From: Mycobacterium stomatepiae
Lineage (GTDB): Bacteria; Actinomycetota; Actinomycetes; Mycobacteriales; Mycobacteriaceae
Reading direction: 5' to 3'
NCBI RefSeq assembly: GCF_010731715.1
Contig: NZ_AP022587.1
Coordinates: forward strand, 3,534,001 to 3,598,000
DNA length: 64,000 nucleotides
The position numbers and the translations under genes were made by a program. Each line of letters opens with the position of its first letter. Positions within the stretch are counted from its first letter, which is position 1. Under the pieces are notes generated by a model, which had not been told where the DNA came from, did no database searches, and saw only the letters and a list, made by a program, of their open reading frames with translations. Below are positions 1 through 8,348 of this stretch, in pieces.

Positions 1-993
1 GCCAGCCTGGCCAGCCTCGGCGGTATCTGGAACGGCGAGGCCGTACCCAGCTCGCGCGCAACGCTTTTCGCGGTGCTTTCGGCGCTGGTATTGCTGGGCT
101 TGGTGGCGGCCGGGCTGCCGACGGTGCTCCCCCGGCCGGCGGTGGTACCGCTGTTGGTGCTCGCGGTGGGATCGGTGGTGATACCTGGCGCGCTGGCCAC
201 CGGCCCAGGCCTGCATCTGCTGGCGGCCGTGGTCGACGCCGCGCCCGGCCTCGGGGTACTGCGCGACGGGCAGAAGTGGGTCGCGCTGGCGGTGCCGGGC
301 TACGCGCTCGCGAGTGCCGGTGCGGTGGTGACGCTACGACGGTGGCTGCCTCCCCCGGCCGACGTCGGCACGGCGCTGGTCGGCTGTCTCGCGCTGATCG
401 CGGTGTTGCCCGACCTGGCGTGGGGTGTCGGAGCGAAGGTCGAACCGGTGCACTACCCGCCGGGGTGGGTGGCCGTGACGGCGGCGATCAACCGTGCGCC
501 CGCGCCGGTCGCGGTGCTGCCCGCGGGCTCGATGCGGCGCTTTACCTGGTCGGGTGCGGCGCCGGTGCTGGACCCGCTGCCCCGCTGGCTGCGCGCCGAC
601 GTGCTGAGCACCGGCGACTTGGCGATCTCCGCGCGGGTGGTGCCCGGCGAGGGCAACCGCGCCCGGGCGGTCCAGGAGTTGCTGCTGTCCGGGCCTGCGC
701 CGGCGGCGCTGGCGCCGGCGGGTGTGGGGTGGCTGGTCGTCGAATCGGACAGCGCGGGTGACATGGGCTCGGCCGCGCGCACCCTCGCCGGGCTCACGCC
801 GGTGTACCGCGACGACGAATTGACCCTGTACCGAATCGGCGGCAACACCGCCGGGGTGCCGGCGGCCCGGCGCCAGGCAACCCTGATCGCGCACCTGGCG
901 TGGCTGGGGCTGCTGCTCGTCGGTGGCGGCGGCGCGGTGGTCGCCACTTGGCGGCGCAGGCGCGGCCGCGAAGCGGTTAAACCAGGCCGCTGA
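1..993 (+). CDS. Membrane protein, C-terminal part (Rv0226c-like), 5' end outside window
   Basis: The frame is open from base 1, so only about 330 C-terminal residues are visible and the true start lies upstream. The first 130 residues hold several hydrophobic stretches, then comes a soluble segment of roughly 150 residues, then a single hydrophobic helix near the C-terminus followed by a basic tail. This suggests a polytopic protein with a non-cytoplasmic domain. It runs into the convergent glycosyltransferase with a 17-bp overlap. The order membrane protein, GT4 glycosyltransferase, methyltransferase matches Rv0226c-Rv0225-Rv0224c as I recall it, which suggests an envelope glycan or glycolipid role. 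No catalytic motif is recognised and the function is unknown. Confidence 0.8.
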   Translation, partial: ASLASLGGIWNGEAVPSSRATLFAVLSALVLLGLVAAGLPTVLPRPAVVPLLVLAVGSVVIPGALATGPGLHLLAAVVDAAPGLGVLRDGQKWVALAVPGYALASAGAVVTLRRWLPPPADVGTALVGCLALIAVLPDLAWGVGAKVEPVHYPPGWVAVTAAINRAPAPVAVLPAGSMRRFTWSGAAPVLDPLPRWLRADVLSTGDLAISARVVPGEGNRARAVQELLLSGPAPAALAPAGVGWLVVESDSAGDMGSAARTLAGLTPVYRDDELTLYRIGGNTAGVPAARRQATLIAHLAWLGLLLVGGGGAVVATWRRRRGREAVKPGR

Positions 994-2140
994 CGAACTC
1001 GCCGGCTTGCACGCCTTCCAGCACGGCACGCATCGCGTCGGCGCTCTGCGTCCAGGAGAACTCTCCGCTGCGCGCCTGCGCCTTAGCCCCGAGCTGATCG
1101 CGCAGCACCGGATCGCAGAGCAGCTCTTCGAGGCGATCCACCAGCTCGGCGCGGTTGTCCACCAACACTCCGGTCACGCCGTCGACGACCGAGTCGCACA
1201 AGCCGCCCGAGGAGCGGTAGCCGATGGTCGGCACCCGGTGCTGTGCGGCCTCGACGACCGCCAGGCCCCAGCCCTCCTTGCGCGAGGGCAGCACATGCAC
1301 CCAAGCCCCTTGCAGCACATGGTGTTTGGTCATGTCGTCAACGTGCCCATGGAAAGTCACCGCGTCGCTGATGCCCAGGCTGCGAACATGGTCGACAAGG
1401 CGCTGGCGCCACCAGCCGTCGCCGACGATATCGAGATGCAGTTCCGGCAGCCCTGGAACACGCCGTCGCAGCTCGGCAACCGTCTCCAGGGCGTCCTCGA
1501 TCTGCTTGTGCGGCACCAGCCGCGAGAGCACCACCACCCGCGGCACGGGCGAGCGCGGGCCGTCCAACGACCGCGGCGGCGCCTCGTCGAGACCGTTGCG
1601 CACCACCGCGATCCGTTCGTTGGCCGCGCCCAGGGCGACCAGGTCACGCGCCGACGGCAGCGACACCGTCAGGTACTGATTGCGCCGGTGCAGCCGCGGC
1701 GACAGCCACGACTCGACAAACCAGCCCAGCCGGCCGAACAGCGGCCCGGCCACCGGCCACTGCTCGCGATGGCAGTGGTGTACCAGCACCACCACGCGGC
1801 GGCCGTAGAGCAGCCGGGCGCAGAACGGCAATCCGTTCTGCGAGTCGACGACCACGTCGGGCCGCACTGCCCGCAGCGGTCCGAGCCCGATGCGCGCCAG
1901 GGCCATCGCCAGCAACGCGAACACGTAGACGGAGTAGCGCCCACCCGAGCGGCTGATCCGCACGCCGTCGACCACCTCGCGGCGGGGCGCTCCCGGGTAG
2001 CGGGCGGTGCGCAGCGTGACCGCGACTCCGGAGGCGGCCAGCTGCGCACCGATACGCTGCAAATACGCTTCGCTGCCGCCGCCCTGCGGGTGGCCGGTGT
2101 CGCGCCAGCACAACAGCAGCACCGAGCGCAGACCAGACAT
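977..2140 (-). CDS. GT4-type glycosyltransferase (Rv0225-like)
   Basis: A 387-residue GT-B fold glycosyltransferase. The N-terminal domain opens with the glycine-rich GGGSEAYLQ segment after the first beta strand. The C-terminal nucleotide-sugar domain has the GT4 EX7E signature in KEGWGLAVVEAA (about residues 285-296), followed by a GG loop and GVTGVLVDN. It probably transfers a hexose from a nucleotide or GDP sugar to a lipid or glycan acceptor; the substrate is not readable. I place the start at the ATG at 2140 (MSGLRS), which gives a length close to the family; a longer open frame upstream would run into the divergent methyltransferase. It is divergent from the methyltransferase with 40 bp between starts. 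Confidence 0.9.
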   Translation of the reverse strand: MSGLRSVLLLCWRDTGHPQGGGSEAYLQRIGAQLAASGVAVTLRTARYPGAPRREVVDGVRISRSGGRYSVYVFALLAMALARIGLGPLRAVRPDVVVDSQNGLPFCARLLYGRRVVVLVHHCHREQWPVAGPLFGRLGWFVESWLSPRLHRRNQYLTVSLPSARDLVALGAANERIAVVRNGLDEAPPRSLDGPRSPVPRVVVLSRLVPHKQIEDALETVAELRRRVPGLPELHLDIVGDGWWRQRLVDHVRSLGISDAVTFHGHVDDMTKHHVLQGAWVHVLPSRKEGWGLAVVEAAQHRVPTIGYRSSGGLCDSVVDGVTGVLVDNRAELVDRLEELLCDPVLRDQLGAKAQARSGEFSWTQSADAMRAVLEGVQAGEFVSGLV

Positions 2141-2180
2141 CCTGGTCAGCCTAGCCGCTACCCGACGTAGGGTCTTTCCG

Positions 2181-2951
2181 GTGGCGGTGACCGACCTCTT
2201 GGCGCGACGGGCCACGCTGGCGCGCTCGGTGCGGCTGCTGTCGGAATTCCGCTACGAACAGCCCGACCCGGCCCGGTTCTACGGCGCGCTGGCCGCCGAT
2301 ACCGCGGCGATGGTCGGCGACCTCTGGCTGGCCGCACGCGGCGAACCGCCGGCCGGTCGCACACTGCTCGACGTCGGCGGCGGGCCCGGGTATTTCGCCG
2401 AAGGATTCACCAATGCAGGTGTGCACTACCTAGGCGTCGAACCCGATCCGAGCGAAATGCACGCCGCCGGACCTTCGCGAACAGGGGCAACCGACACCTT
2501 CGTCCGCGCCTCGGGCATGGCGCTGCCGTTCGCCGACGACTCGGTGGACATCTGCCTGTCGTCCAACGTCGCCGAACATGTGCCGCGGCCGTGGCAGCTC
2601 GGCGCCGAGATGCTGAGGGTGACCAAACCGGGCGGGCTGGCCGTGCTGTCCTACACCGTGTGGCTGGGTCCCTTCGGCGGGCACGAGATGGGCCTGACCC
2701 ACTACCTGGGCGGCCGGCGCGCCGCTAGACGATATGCGCGCAAACACGGCCATCGCGCGAAAAACGACTACGGGTCGTCGTTGTTCGCGGTGTCCGCGGC
2801 AGACGGGCTGAGCTGGGCCGAGAACACCGGGGCGCTGCTGGCCGCATTCCCGCGCTACCACCCGCGATGGGCCTGGTGGTTGACGTCGGTGCCGGTGCTG
2901 CGCGAGTTCCTGGTGAGCAATCTCGTCCTGGTGCTGTCACCCCAAGAATGA
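2181..2951 (+). CDS. SAM-dependent methyltransferase (Rv0224c-like)
   Basis: A 256-residue class I methyltransferase. The SAM-binding motif I is LLDVGGGPGYF (residues 62-72), followed by an acidic loop at GVEPD and a later post-I segment at LSSNVAEHV. I chose the GTG at 2181 because it gives the sequence VAVTDLLARRATL, which matches the remembered start of the M. tuberculosis protein; an upstream ATG in the same frame would overlap the divergent glycosyltransferase deeply. The neighbouring glycosyltransferase and membrane protein suggest it acts on a lipid or glycan, but the substrate is unknown. Confidence 0.9.
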   Translation: MAVTDLLARRATLARSVRLLSEFRYEQPDPARFYGALAADTAAMVGDLWLAARGEPPAGRTLLDVGGGPGYFAEGFTNAGVHYLGVEPDPSEMHAAGPSRTGATDTFVRASGMALPFADDSVDICLSSNVAEHVPRPWQLGAEMLRVTKPGGLAVLSYTVWLGPFGGHEMGLTHYLGGRRAARRYARKHGHRAKNDYGSSLFAVSAADGLSWAENTGALLAAFPRYHPRWAWWLTSVPVLREFLVSNLVLVLSPQE

Positions 2952-3043
2952 AACATGTTCTCGTTTTGCGCTCGCTTATGTAGGGTGGCGCCATGCCCGC
3001 CGGCGACGATGCAGAGCGGAGCGATGAGGAGGAGCGGCGGAAT

Positions 3044-4513
3044 ATGACCGACATCAAGACCGAATACGACAAGCTTTTCATCGGCGGCAAGTGGACGGAG
3101 CCGTCGACCTCTGAGGTGATCGAGGTGCACTGTCCGGCGACCGGCGAGTACTTCGGCAAGGCGCCGCTAGCGGCGGCGGCGGACGTCGACGCGGCGGTGG
3201 CCGCGGCCCGCGACGCGTTCGACAACGGCCCCTGGCCCTCGACTCCGCCGAAGGAACGTGCGGCCGTCATCGCCAACGTCGTCAAGCTGATGGAGGAGCG
3301 CAAGGAGCTGCTGAGCGCGCTGCTCGCCGGCGAGACCGGCCAGCCGCCGACCACCATCGAGACCATGCACTGGATGGCCTCGATGGGTGCGATGAACTTC
3401 TTCGCCGGCCCGGCCGTCGACCAAGTCAAGTGGCGCGAGATCCGCAATGGCGCCTACGGGCAGACCATCGTGTACCGCGAGCCGATCGGCGTGGTCGGCG
3501 CGATCGTCGCCTGGAACGTGCCACTGTTTCTGGCGGTCAACAAGCTGGGCTCAGCGCTGCTGGCCGGTTGCACCGTGGTGCTCAAGCCCGCCGCCGAAAC
3601 CCCTTTGACCACAAACGCTTTGGCGGAGATCTTCGCCGAGGCCGGCCTGCCCGAGGGCGTGCTGTCGGTGGTGCCCGGCGGTATCGAAACCGGCCAGGCG
3701 CTGACGTCGAACCCGGACGTCGACCTGTTCACCTTCACCGGCAGCTCGGGCGTCGGCAAGGAGATCGGCCGGCGCGCGGCCGAGATGCTCAAGCCGTGCA
3801 CGCTGGAGCTCGGCGGTAAGTCGGCGGCGATCGTGCTCGAGGACGTCGACCTGGCGTCCGCAATCCCGATGCTGGTGTTCTCCGGGATCATGAACGCCGG
3901 GCAGGCCTGCGTCGGCCAGACCCGCATCCTGGCGCCCCGCTCGCGCTACGAGGAGATCGTGGAAGCGGTAAGCCAATTCGTGCAGGCACTGCCGGTCGGA
4001 CCGCCGTCGGACCCCGCCGCCCAGATCGGTTCGCTGATCTCGGAGAAGCAGCGCGCCCGTGTCGAGGGTTACATCGCCAAGGGCATCGAAGAGGGCGCCC
4101 GGCTGGTGTGCGGCGGTGGCCGTCCCGAGGGCCTGGACAACGGCTTCTTCGTCCAGCCGACGGTGTTCGCCGACGTCGACAACAAGATGACGATCGCCCA
4201 GGAGGAGATCTTCGGGCCGGTGCTGGCCATCATCCCGTTCGACACCGAAGAGGACGCGATCAGGATCGCCAACGACTCCGCCTACGGCCTGGCCGGCAGC
4301 GTGTGGACCACCGACATCCCCAAGGGCATCGAGATCTCGGAGAAGATCCGCACCGGGACCTACGCGATCAACTGGTACGCGTTCGACCCGTGCTGCCCGT
4401 TCGGCGGCTACAAGAACTCCGGCATCGGTCGCGAGAACGGGCCCGAGGGTGTCGAGCACTTCACGCAGCAGAAGAGCGTGCTGATGCCGATGGGCTACAC
4501 CACCGAGGGCTAA
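3044..4513 (+). CDS. NAD(P)-dependent aldehyde dehydrogenase (Rv0223c-like)
   Basis: A 489-residue aldehyde dehydrogenase, the normal family length. The catalytic pair is clear: Glu255 in LELGGKSA and the nucleophile Cys289 in NAGQACVGQTR. The coenzyme loop FTGSSGVGKEIG and the C-terminal PFGGYKNSGIGRENG motif are intact. It oxidises an aldehyde to a carboxylate; specificity cannot be read. The ATG at 3044 is preceded by a purine-rich GAGGAGGAG about 10 bases upstream, which decides the start over an in-frame ATG at 2993. It converges on the downstream crotonase gene. The flanking genes are CoA and fatty-acid enzymes, so a fatty or aromatic aldehyde is a reasonable guess. Confidence 0.93.
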   Translation: MTDIKTEYDKLFIGGKWTEPSTSEVIEVHCPATGEYFGKAPLAAAADVDAAVAAARDAFDNGPWPSTPPKERAAVIANVVKLMEERKELLSALLAGETGQPPTTIETMHWMASMGAMNFFAGPAVDQVKWREIRNGAYGQTIVYREPIGVVGAIVAWNVPLFLAVNKLGSALLAGCTVVLKPAAETPLTTNALAEIFAEAGLPEGVLSVVPGGIETGQALTSNPDVDLFTFTGSSGVGKEIGRRAAEMLKPCTLELGGKSAAIVLEDVDLASAIPMLVFSGIMNAGQACVGQTRILAPRSRYEEIVEAVSQFVQALPVGPPSDPAAQIGSLISEKQRARVEGYIAKGIEEGARLVCGGGRPEGLDNGFFVQPTVFADVDNKMTIAQEEIFGPVLAIIPFDTEEDAIRIANDSAYGLAGSVWTTDIPKGIEISEKIRTGTYAINWYAFDPCCPFGGYKNSGIGRENGPEGVEHFTQQKSVLMPMGYTTEG

Positions 4514-4559
4514 CCCTTTCGCGCCGAGTGCCCGGCTAGCCGCACACTCGGGCTCGAGC

Positions 4560-4575
4560 GCCCGGCTGTCCGGGC
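4560..4575. terminator. Possible GC hairpin between convergent genes
   Basis: GCCCGG-CTGT-CCGGGC forms a 6-bp stem with a 4-base loop in the 72-bp gap between the convergent aldehyde dehydrogenase and crotonase genes. There is no U-tract on either side, so terminator function is only a suggestion. Confidence 0.35.
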
Positions 4576-4585
4576 ATTCGAGGGG

Positions 4586-5410
4586 CTAGCGACCCTGGAA
4601 GTGGGCGTCGCGTCGCTCGATGAACGACTGCACGCCCTCGGCGGCGTCCTCGCTGGTGAAGAGTTCGGTGACGACCGGGCGTAACCGCACGGTCGCGGCG
4701 GCCTCACCCCGAGTGCGTGCCAGGTGCGCCGAAGCCAGCGTGGCCTGCACGCCCAGCGGAGCGGCGCGGTCCGCGATGGTGTGCGCGATATCCCGGGCCC
4801 GGGCCAGCGCGGCGGCCGCATCGCCGGCCACCTCCTGAACCAGCCCGATGCGGTGCGCCTCGGCGGCGTCGAATTCGTCGCCGGTTAGCAGCCACCGCAT
4901 GGCGTTGCCCCAGCCGGCCTCGCGGGGCAGCCGGACCGTCGCGCCGCCGAAGGGGTAGATCCCGCGCCGTACCTCCAGCTGGGTGAATCGGGTGCCGGCG
5001 GCGGCGATACGGATATCGGCGGCCAACAACAGCTCGATGCCCAGCGTCATGCACCAGCCGTGCGCGACGGCGACCAGCGGTGTGGTCCACGTTCCGTCCA
5101 GCCGCCACGGGTCCCGGCCGTCGTCGGGGAAGGGATCATCCCCGGCCGCGATTCCTGGGCCGACGTCGGCGAGATCCAGCCCTGCCGTCAAGTGGTCGCC
5201 GTGCGCGAACAGCACCCCGGCCCGCAGCGAGGCATCGGACTCCAGCGCCGCGTAGGCCCGGGACAGATCCGCGAGCATCGCGCGGTCGAATGAATTGCGT
5301 TTGTGGGGTCGATTCAGGCCGATCAGCAAAACGTGCCCATCACGTTCCAGGGTCACGGTGTCGAGGGCGGGAAGGATCTGAGCCTCAGTGCTGTTGGACG
5401 TGTGTGCCAT
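4586..5410 (-). CDS. Crotonase-family enoyl-CoA hydratase/isomerase
   Basis: A 274-residue crotonase. Both acids that act in classical enoyl-CoA hydratases are at their expected places: Glu in TLGIELLLAAD and Glu in FTQLEVRRGIYPFGG. The oxyanion-hole segment is the unusual HLTAGLDLADVG, where classical enzymes have FCAGxDL. It probably acts on an acyl-CoA double bond in fatty or cyclic acid breakdown. The ATG at 5410 (MAHTSN) is chosen over an in-frame start 42 bases further up that would cover the operator. It is divergent from the small ORF and TetR gene, and an ATTATGC-N6-GCATAAT operator sits directly upstream, so control by that TetR protein is likely. It is distinct from EchA1 encoded at 8349-9128. 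Confidence 0.88.
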   Translation of the reverse strand: MAHTSNSTEAQILPALDTVTLERDGHVLLIGLNRPHKRNSFDRAMLADLSRAYAALESDASLRAGVLFAHGDHLTAGLDLADVGPGIAAGDDPFPDDGRDPWRLDGTWTTPLVAVAHGWCMTLGIELLLAADIRIAAAGTRFTQLEVRRGIYPFGGATVRLPREAGWGNAMRWLLTGDEFDAAEAHRIGLVQEVAGDAAAALARARDIAHTIADRAAPLGVQATLASAHLARTRGEAAATVRLRPVVTELFTSEDAAEGVQSFIERRDAHFQGR

Positions 5411-5435
5411 GCCACAGTGAAACTCAAAACCCAGA

Positions 5436-5455
5436 ATTATGCAATGAAGCATAAT
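5436..5455. promoter_or_regulatory. Candidate TetR operator 1
   Basis: A perfect inverted repeat, ATTATGC-N6-GCATAAT, lies 26 bp upstream of the crotonase start. Its 20-bp span and 6-base centre suit a TetR-family dimer, and the TetR gene at 5794 is divergent from the crotonase. A second copy lies at 5566-5585. Confidence 0.6.
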
Positions 5456-5565
5456 CCCTGAGGTTTGCTCAGCTCGTTGTTAGACAAGATCAATGACCTA
5501 GATCACACTATCCCCTGGTCTGCGAGTTTAGATCCGCTAACAACTTGCTTAGTAGACCAATGTCT

Positions 5566-5585
5566 TATATGCTTCTCAGCATAAT
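5566..5585. promoter_or_regulatory. Candidate TetR operator 2
   Basis: Second copy of the same motif, with a perfect core TATGC-N6-GCATA; the right half GCATAAT is identical to operator 1 and the left half (TATATGC) differs at its two outer bases. It lies 53 bp ahead of the small ORF and on the TetR side of the divergent region. The rest of the 228-bp intergenic sequence (5411-5638) has no other gene that I can see. Confidence 0.55.
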
Positions 5586-5638
5586 CATGAGCCGCCGGCC
5601 CCGGCGCATGAAAGCACCACTAGGCCGGGAGAAAAATC

Positions 5639-5770
5639 ATGTGGATCATCGAACTCAACGTCGCCGGCTATCACTACACCCGCGAGGTGCCCGACCTGAA
5701 ACGCCCGTCTTTCCGGTTCAGCCCGCGTAATATGCACTGGCCGGTATCGCGGCATTCGCACGCTGCATGA
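5639..5770 (+). CDS. Small ORF, 43 residues, unknown function
   Basis: ATG at 5639 opens a 43-codon frame that begins MWIIELNVAGYHYTREV and ends at TGA 5768-5770. A GGGAGA purine stretch lies at normal distance upstream. The peptide has a short hydrophobic start and then many Arg, His and aromatic residues; there is no signal peptide or cysteine. Its stop overlaps an in-frame ATG (5767) of the TetR gene as ATGA, a layout typical of translational coupling. I do not recognise the family. It could be a real co-transcribed peptide or a leader ORF that sets TetR expression. Confidence 0.5.
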   Translation: MWIIELNVAGYHYTREVPDLKRPSFRFSPRNMHWPVSRHSHAA

Positions 5771-5793
5771 CGTCCGCCCTAGGAGGTGCGAAA

Positions 5794-6435
5794 GTGCCGA
5801 CCACGAGCGACGTCGACCCGGAACCCATGCCGACGAAGCGCGGCGGCACCCGCACCAAGATGCTCGTCAGCGCCGCCGAAGTGATGCGTGAGCGCGGAGC
5901 CGCCGGCGTCACCATCGACGCCGTGCTGGCGCGTAGCGGCGCCCCGCGCGGCTCGGTCTACTACCACTTCCCCGAAGGTCGCAATCAGATCCTGAGCGAG
6001 GCGCTGCGCTATTCGGGGAATTCCATCACCGCCACCATCGACGCGGCCGCCAACCACGGCGCCCGCACCCTGCTGCGCGAGTTCATCGAACTCTGGGAGC
6101 GTCTGCTGACCGACGGCGACTTCCTCGCCGGCTGCCCGGTGGTCGCGGCCGCGATCAGCTCGGACGAAAGCGATCAGGACCTGACCGGCGAGGCCGGCAT
6201 GATCCTGGGCCGGTGGTGCACGGCGTTGACCCGTGCGTTCGCGAAGGACGGTTTCGACGACGACGATGCCGCCTCACTGGCGGTGATGTCGATTTCAGCG
6301 CTCGAGGGCGCGATCGTGCTAGCTCGCTCGACTCGCTCGGTCCGCCCGCTCAGTCAGGTTGGCGAGCAGCTCGAATTCCTGATCAAGGCAAGGGAATTCG
6401 TTACTCGTAACGGGATGCCCGGCAAGAACGAGTAG
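5794..6435 (+). CDS. TetR-family transcriptional repressor
   Basis: A 213-residue regulator. The N-terminal helix-turn-helix is seen in GVTIDAVLARSGAPRGSVYYHF, and the C-terminal ligand domain has the FLAGCPVVAAA segment shared with LmrA/YxaF-type TetR proteins. The GTG at 5794 is chosen because a perfect AGGAGG (5781-5786) stands 7 bases upstream; an ATG at 5767 in the same frame overlaps the stop of the small ORF and is the alternative. Two inverted repeats ATTATGC-N6-GCATAAT in the divergent promoter region are its likely binding sites. The regulated set probably includes the crotonase and itself, with a CoA ester as plausible inducer. The TetR protein at 47596-48171 is a relative. Confidence 0.9.
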   Translation: MPTTSDVDPEPMPTKRGGTRTKMLVSAAEVMRERGAAGVTIDAVLARSGAPRGSVYYHFPEGRNQILSEALRYSGNSITATIDAAANHGARTLLREFIELWERLLTDGDFLAGCPVVAAAISSDESDQDLTGEAGMILGRWCTALTRAFAKDGFDDDDAASLAVMSISALEGAIVLARSTRSVRPLSQVGEQLEFLIKAREFVTRNGMPGKNE

Positions 6436-6438
6436 CCG

Positions 6439-6735
6439 TCAGTCGCTGGCCGGAAGCGGCTTGACCTCTTTGAGCGCAAGCGCGGTCTGCCCGATGCTCA
6501 GGCTCCCCGCGCCCGGCTTGGTCACCAGCACCTCGGCGCCGGCCTCGTCGACATAACGCTTGCCCATGACGGTGCCGTCGGAAAAGGCCGGGTCGAGTTC
6601 GCCCGAGCGCTCGCCGCCGATCGGCACCATCGGCATGCCACCGCAGCGCAGGTCGTCGATGCTGTCGGAGCTCCTGACGACGATCACCTGGGTGTCACAC
6701 ACCTGGCTGGCAAGGCGGGTTCCGTTCTTGATCAT
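6439..6735 (-). CDS. Small conserved protein of unknown function
   Basis: A 98-residue protein starting MIKNGTRLASQVCDTQ. Two cysteines are present, in QVCDTQ and in DLRCGGMPMVP, and a glycine-rich PGAGSLSIG segment lies near the C-terminus. There is no signal peptide or membrane helix. The ATG at 6735 has a GAGGACGAAAG purine stretch just upstream. It follows the acyl-CoA ligase by 17 bp on the same strand, so the two are almost surely co-transcribed, and it may bind a metal or act as a partner of the ligase. I do not assign a function. It ends 4 bp from the convergent TetR gene. Confidence 0.75.
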   Translation of the reverse strand: MIKNGTRLASQVCDTQVIVVRSSDSIDDLRCGGMPMVPIGGERSGELDPAFSDGTVMGKRYVDEAGAEVLVTKPGAGSLSIGQTALALKEVKPLPASD

Positions 6736-6752
6736 GATCTTTCGTCCTCTGT

Positions 6753-8279
6753 TCACTGCTCGGCCGGCGCGGCCTGCAACCCTGCTAAGTCTGCCAAGTC
6801 TTTGATGATTTCCCGCCTCAGCACCTTGCCCGTGGGTGTGGTCGGCAGCTCGTCGCGAAACACTACGCGGTCGGGGGTACGCGAACCGCGCAAACTCTGG
6901 CGCACATGCTCCCGCAGTTCCTCGGGATCGGGTTCGGCGCCGGGCCGCGGTACCACCACGGCGACGATCGCCTGCCCCCACTGCGGGTCTTCGACGCCGA
7001 CGACGGCGACGTCGCGCACGTGCGGATGCTCCACGAGCACCTCCTCCAGCTCGGCGGGTGCGATGTTCTCGCCGCCGCGGATGATGGTGTCGTCACTGCG
7101 CCCGCCGATGAACAGGTAGCCCTCTTCGTCGAGCATCGCGATGTCTTTGGTGGGGAACCAACCGTTTTCGTCGAGCACCGAGCCGATCCCGGTGTAGCGC
7201 CCGGAGACCTGCTCGCCGCGCACGAACAGCTCGCCGGTCTCACCGGCGGGCAACACCTTGCCCACGTCGTCGCGGATCTCGATCTCGATGCCCGGCACCG
7301 GGCGGCCCACCGAACCCAGCCGCCTGATCACGGCGTCTTCGGACGCGGATTGCGCCGCGCGGTGATCGTCGGGCGTCAGCACCGCGATCGTCGAACTCGT
7401 CTCGGTCAGCCCGTAGGCGTTGACGAAGCCGACGCCGGGCAACAGCTCGAGCGCCCGACGCACCAGGGGCAGACCAACTTTCGAGCCGCCGTAAGCCAGG
7501 TTGCGCAGCGACGTCAGATCATGATCTCCGGATTCGAGCACGGTGACCACCCGGTCCAGCATCGTGGGTACCAGCGTCGCGGTGGTCACGTGCTCGGCGC
7601 CGATCAGCCGCACCCATTCGGTCGGATCGAAGTTGGGCAGGTAAACCATCTTGCGCCCGGCATATAGATTCGACAGTGCGGCACCCACCCCGGCGATGTG
7701 ATACGGCGGCACACAGATCAGTGCCGCGTCTTGCTCTGCGGCCGAATCGAATTCGACGGTACCGGTGACGTAACTGGTCATGTTGTTGTGCGTGAGTTCG
7801 ACGGCCTTGGGCTGCGAGGTGGTGCCGGAGGTGAACAGCACGATCGCGACCGACTCCGGGTCGGCGAACTCGGCTTCGAATTCAGAGGGCTCGGCGGTGC
7901 GGGCGGCGGTCAGGAAGTCGTCGGAATCCATCACCCGATTGGCCGAATCGCCGAGCATGTCCCGGTAGCGGCTGTCGACGATCACCAGCGGTTCAGGCAG
8001 CCGACCGATCAGCGTCTGGATACCCTCGGCAGACAGCCGGTAGTTGAGCGGCGTGAAGGGCAGCCCGGCGCGTGCCGCGGCGAAGATCAGCACCGGCAGC
8101 ATCGCACCACCGACGCCCACGTAAGCCACGTGCGCCGCCCCCGATTCCGCGATGACGCCCGCTCCGCCGTCGGCCAGGTCGCTGAGTTCTTGGGTCGTCA
8201 GCCGGCTTTCCCCCGAGACAACGGCAGTGCGATCGGGGTTGCTCGACGCAGCCATCTCGAGAAGCAACGAAATGCTCAT
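6753..8279 (-). CDS. Acyl-CoA ligase (AMP-binding enzyme)
   Basis: A 508-residue ANL-family ligase that activates a carboxylic acid to acyl-AMP and then to acyl-CoA. The phosphate loop FTSGTTSQPKA (about 150-160), NAYGLTETSS, the hinge region around GWFPTKDIAMLDEEGYLFIGGR, and the C-terminal lysine motif PTGKVLRREI are all present. The A7-type motif reads TKD rather than the usual TGD. It has no acyl-carrier or condensation domain, so it is a free-standing ligase. It lies between echA1 and the 98-residue protein in one apparent operon, which points to degradation of a fatty, aromatic or ring-derived acid. Substrate not readable. Confidence 0.93.
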   Translation of the reverse strand: MSISLLLEMAASSNPDRTAVVSGESRLTTQELSDLADGGAGVIAESGAAHVAYVGVGGAMLPVLIFAAARAGLPFTPLNYRLSAEGIQTLIGRLPEPLVIVDSRYRDMLGDSANRVMDSDDFLTAARTAEPSEFEAEFADPESVAIVLFTSGTTSQPKAVELTHNNMTSYVTGTVEFDSAAEQDAALICVPPYHIAGVGAALSNLYAGRKMVYLPNFDPTEWVRLIGAEHVTTATLVPTMLDRVVTVLESGDHDLTSLRNLAYGGSKVGLPLVRRALELLPGVGFVNAYGLTETSSTIAVLTPDDHRAAQSASEDAVIRRLGSVGRPVPGIEIEIRDDVGKVLPAGETGELFVRGEQVSGRYTGIGSVLDENGWFPTKDIAMLDEEGYLFIGGRSDDTIIRGGENIAPAELEEVLVEHPHVRDVAVVGVEDPQWGQAIVAVVVPRPGAEPDPEELREHVRQSLRGSRTPDRVVFRDELPTTPTGKVLRREIIKDLADLAGLQAAPAEQ

Positions 8280-8348
8280 ACTCGATCCCCGTGAACCCCA
8301 ATCCTTTTGTGTCCCAACGCGGACTCTACGAACATAGTGTATCGAATC

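Noticed and set aside
923..2170. Long open frame on the plus strand opposite the glycosyltransferase
   Set aside because: The sequence is low in hydrophobic order, rich in Arg, Gln and His, and antisense to a clear GT4 protein. It is an effect of high GC.
5767..5793. ATG start of the TetR gene at 5767
   Set aside because: Possible because of the ATGA overlap, but the AGGAGG at correct spacing from GTG 5794 is stronger. Kept as an alternative only.
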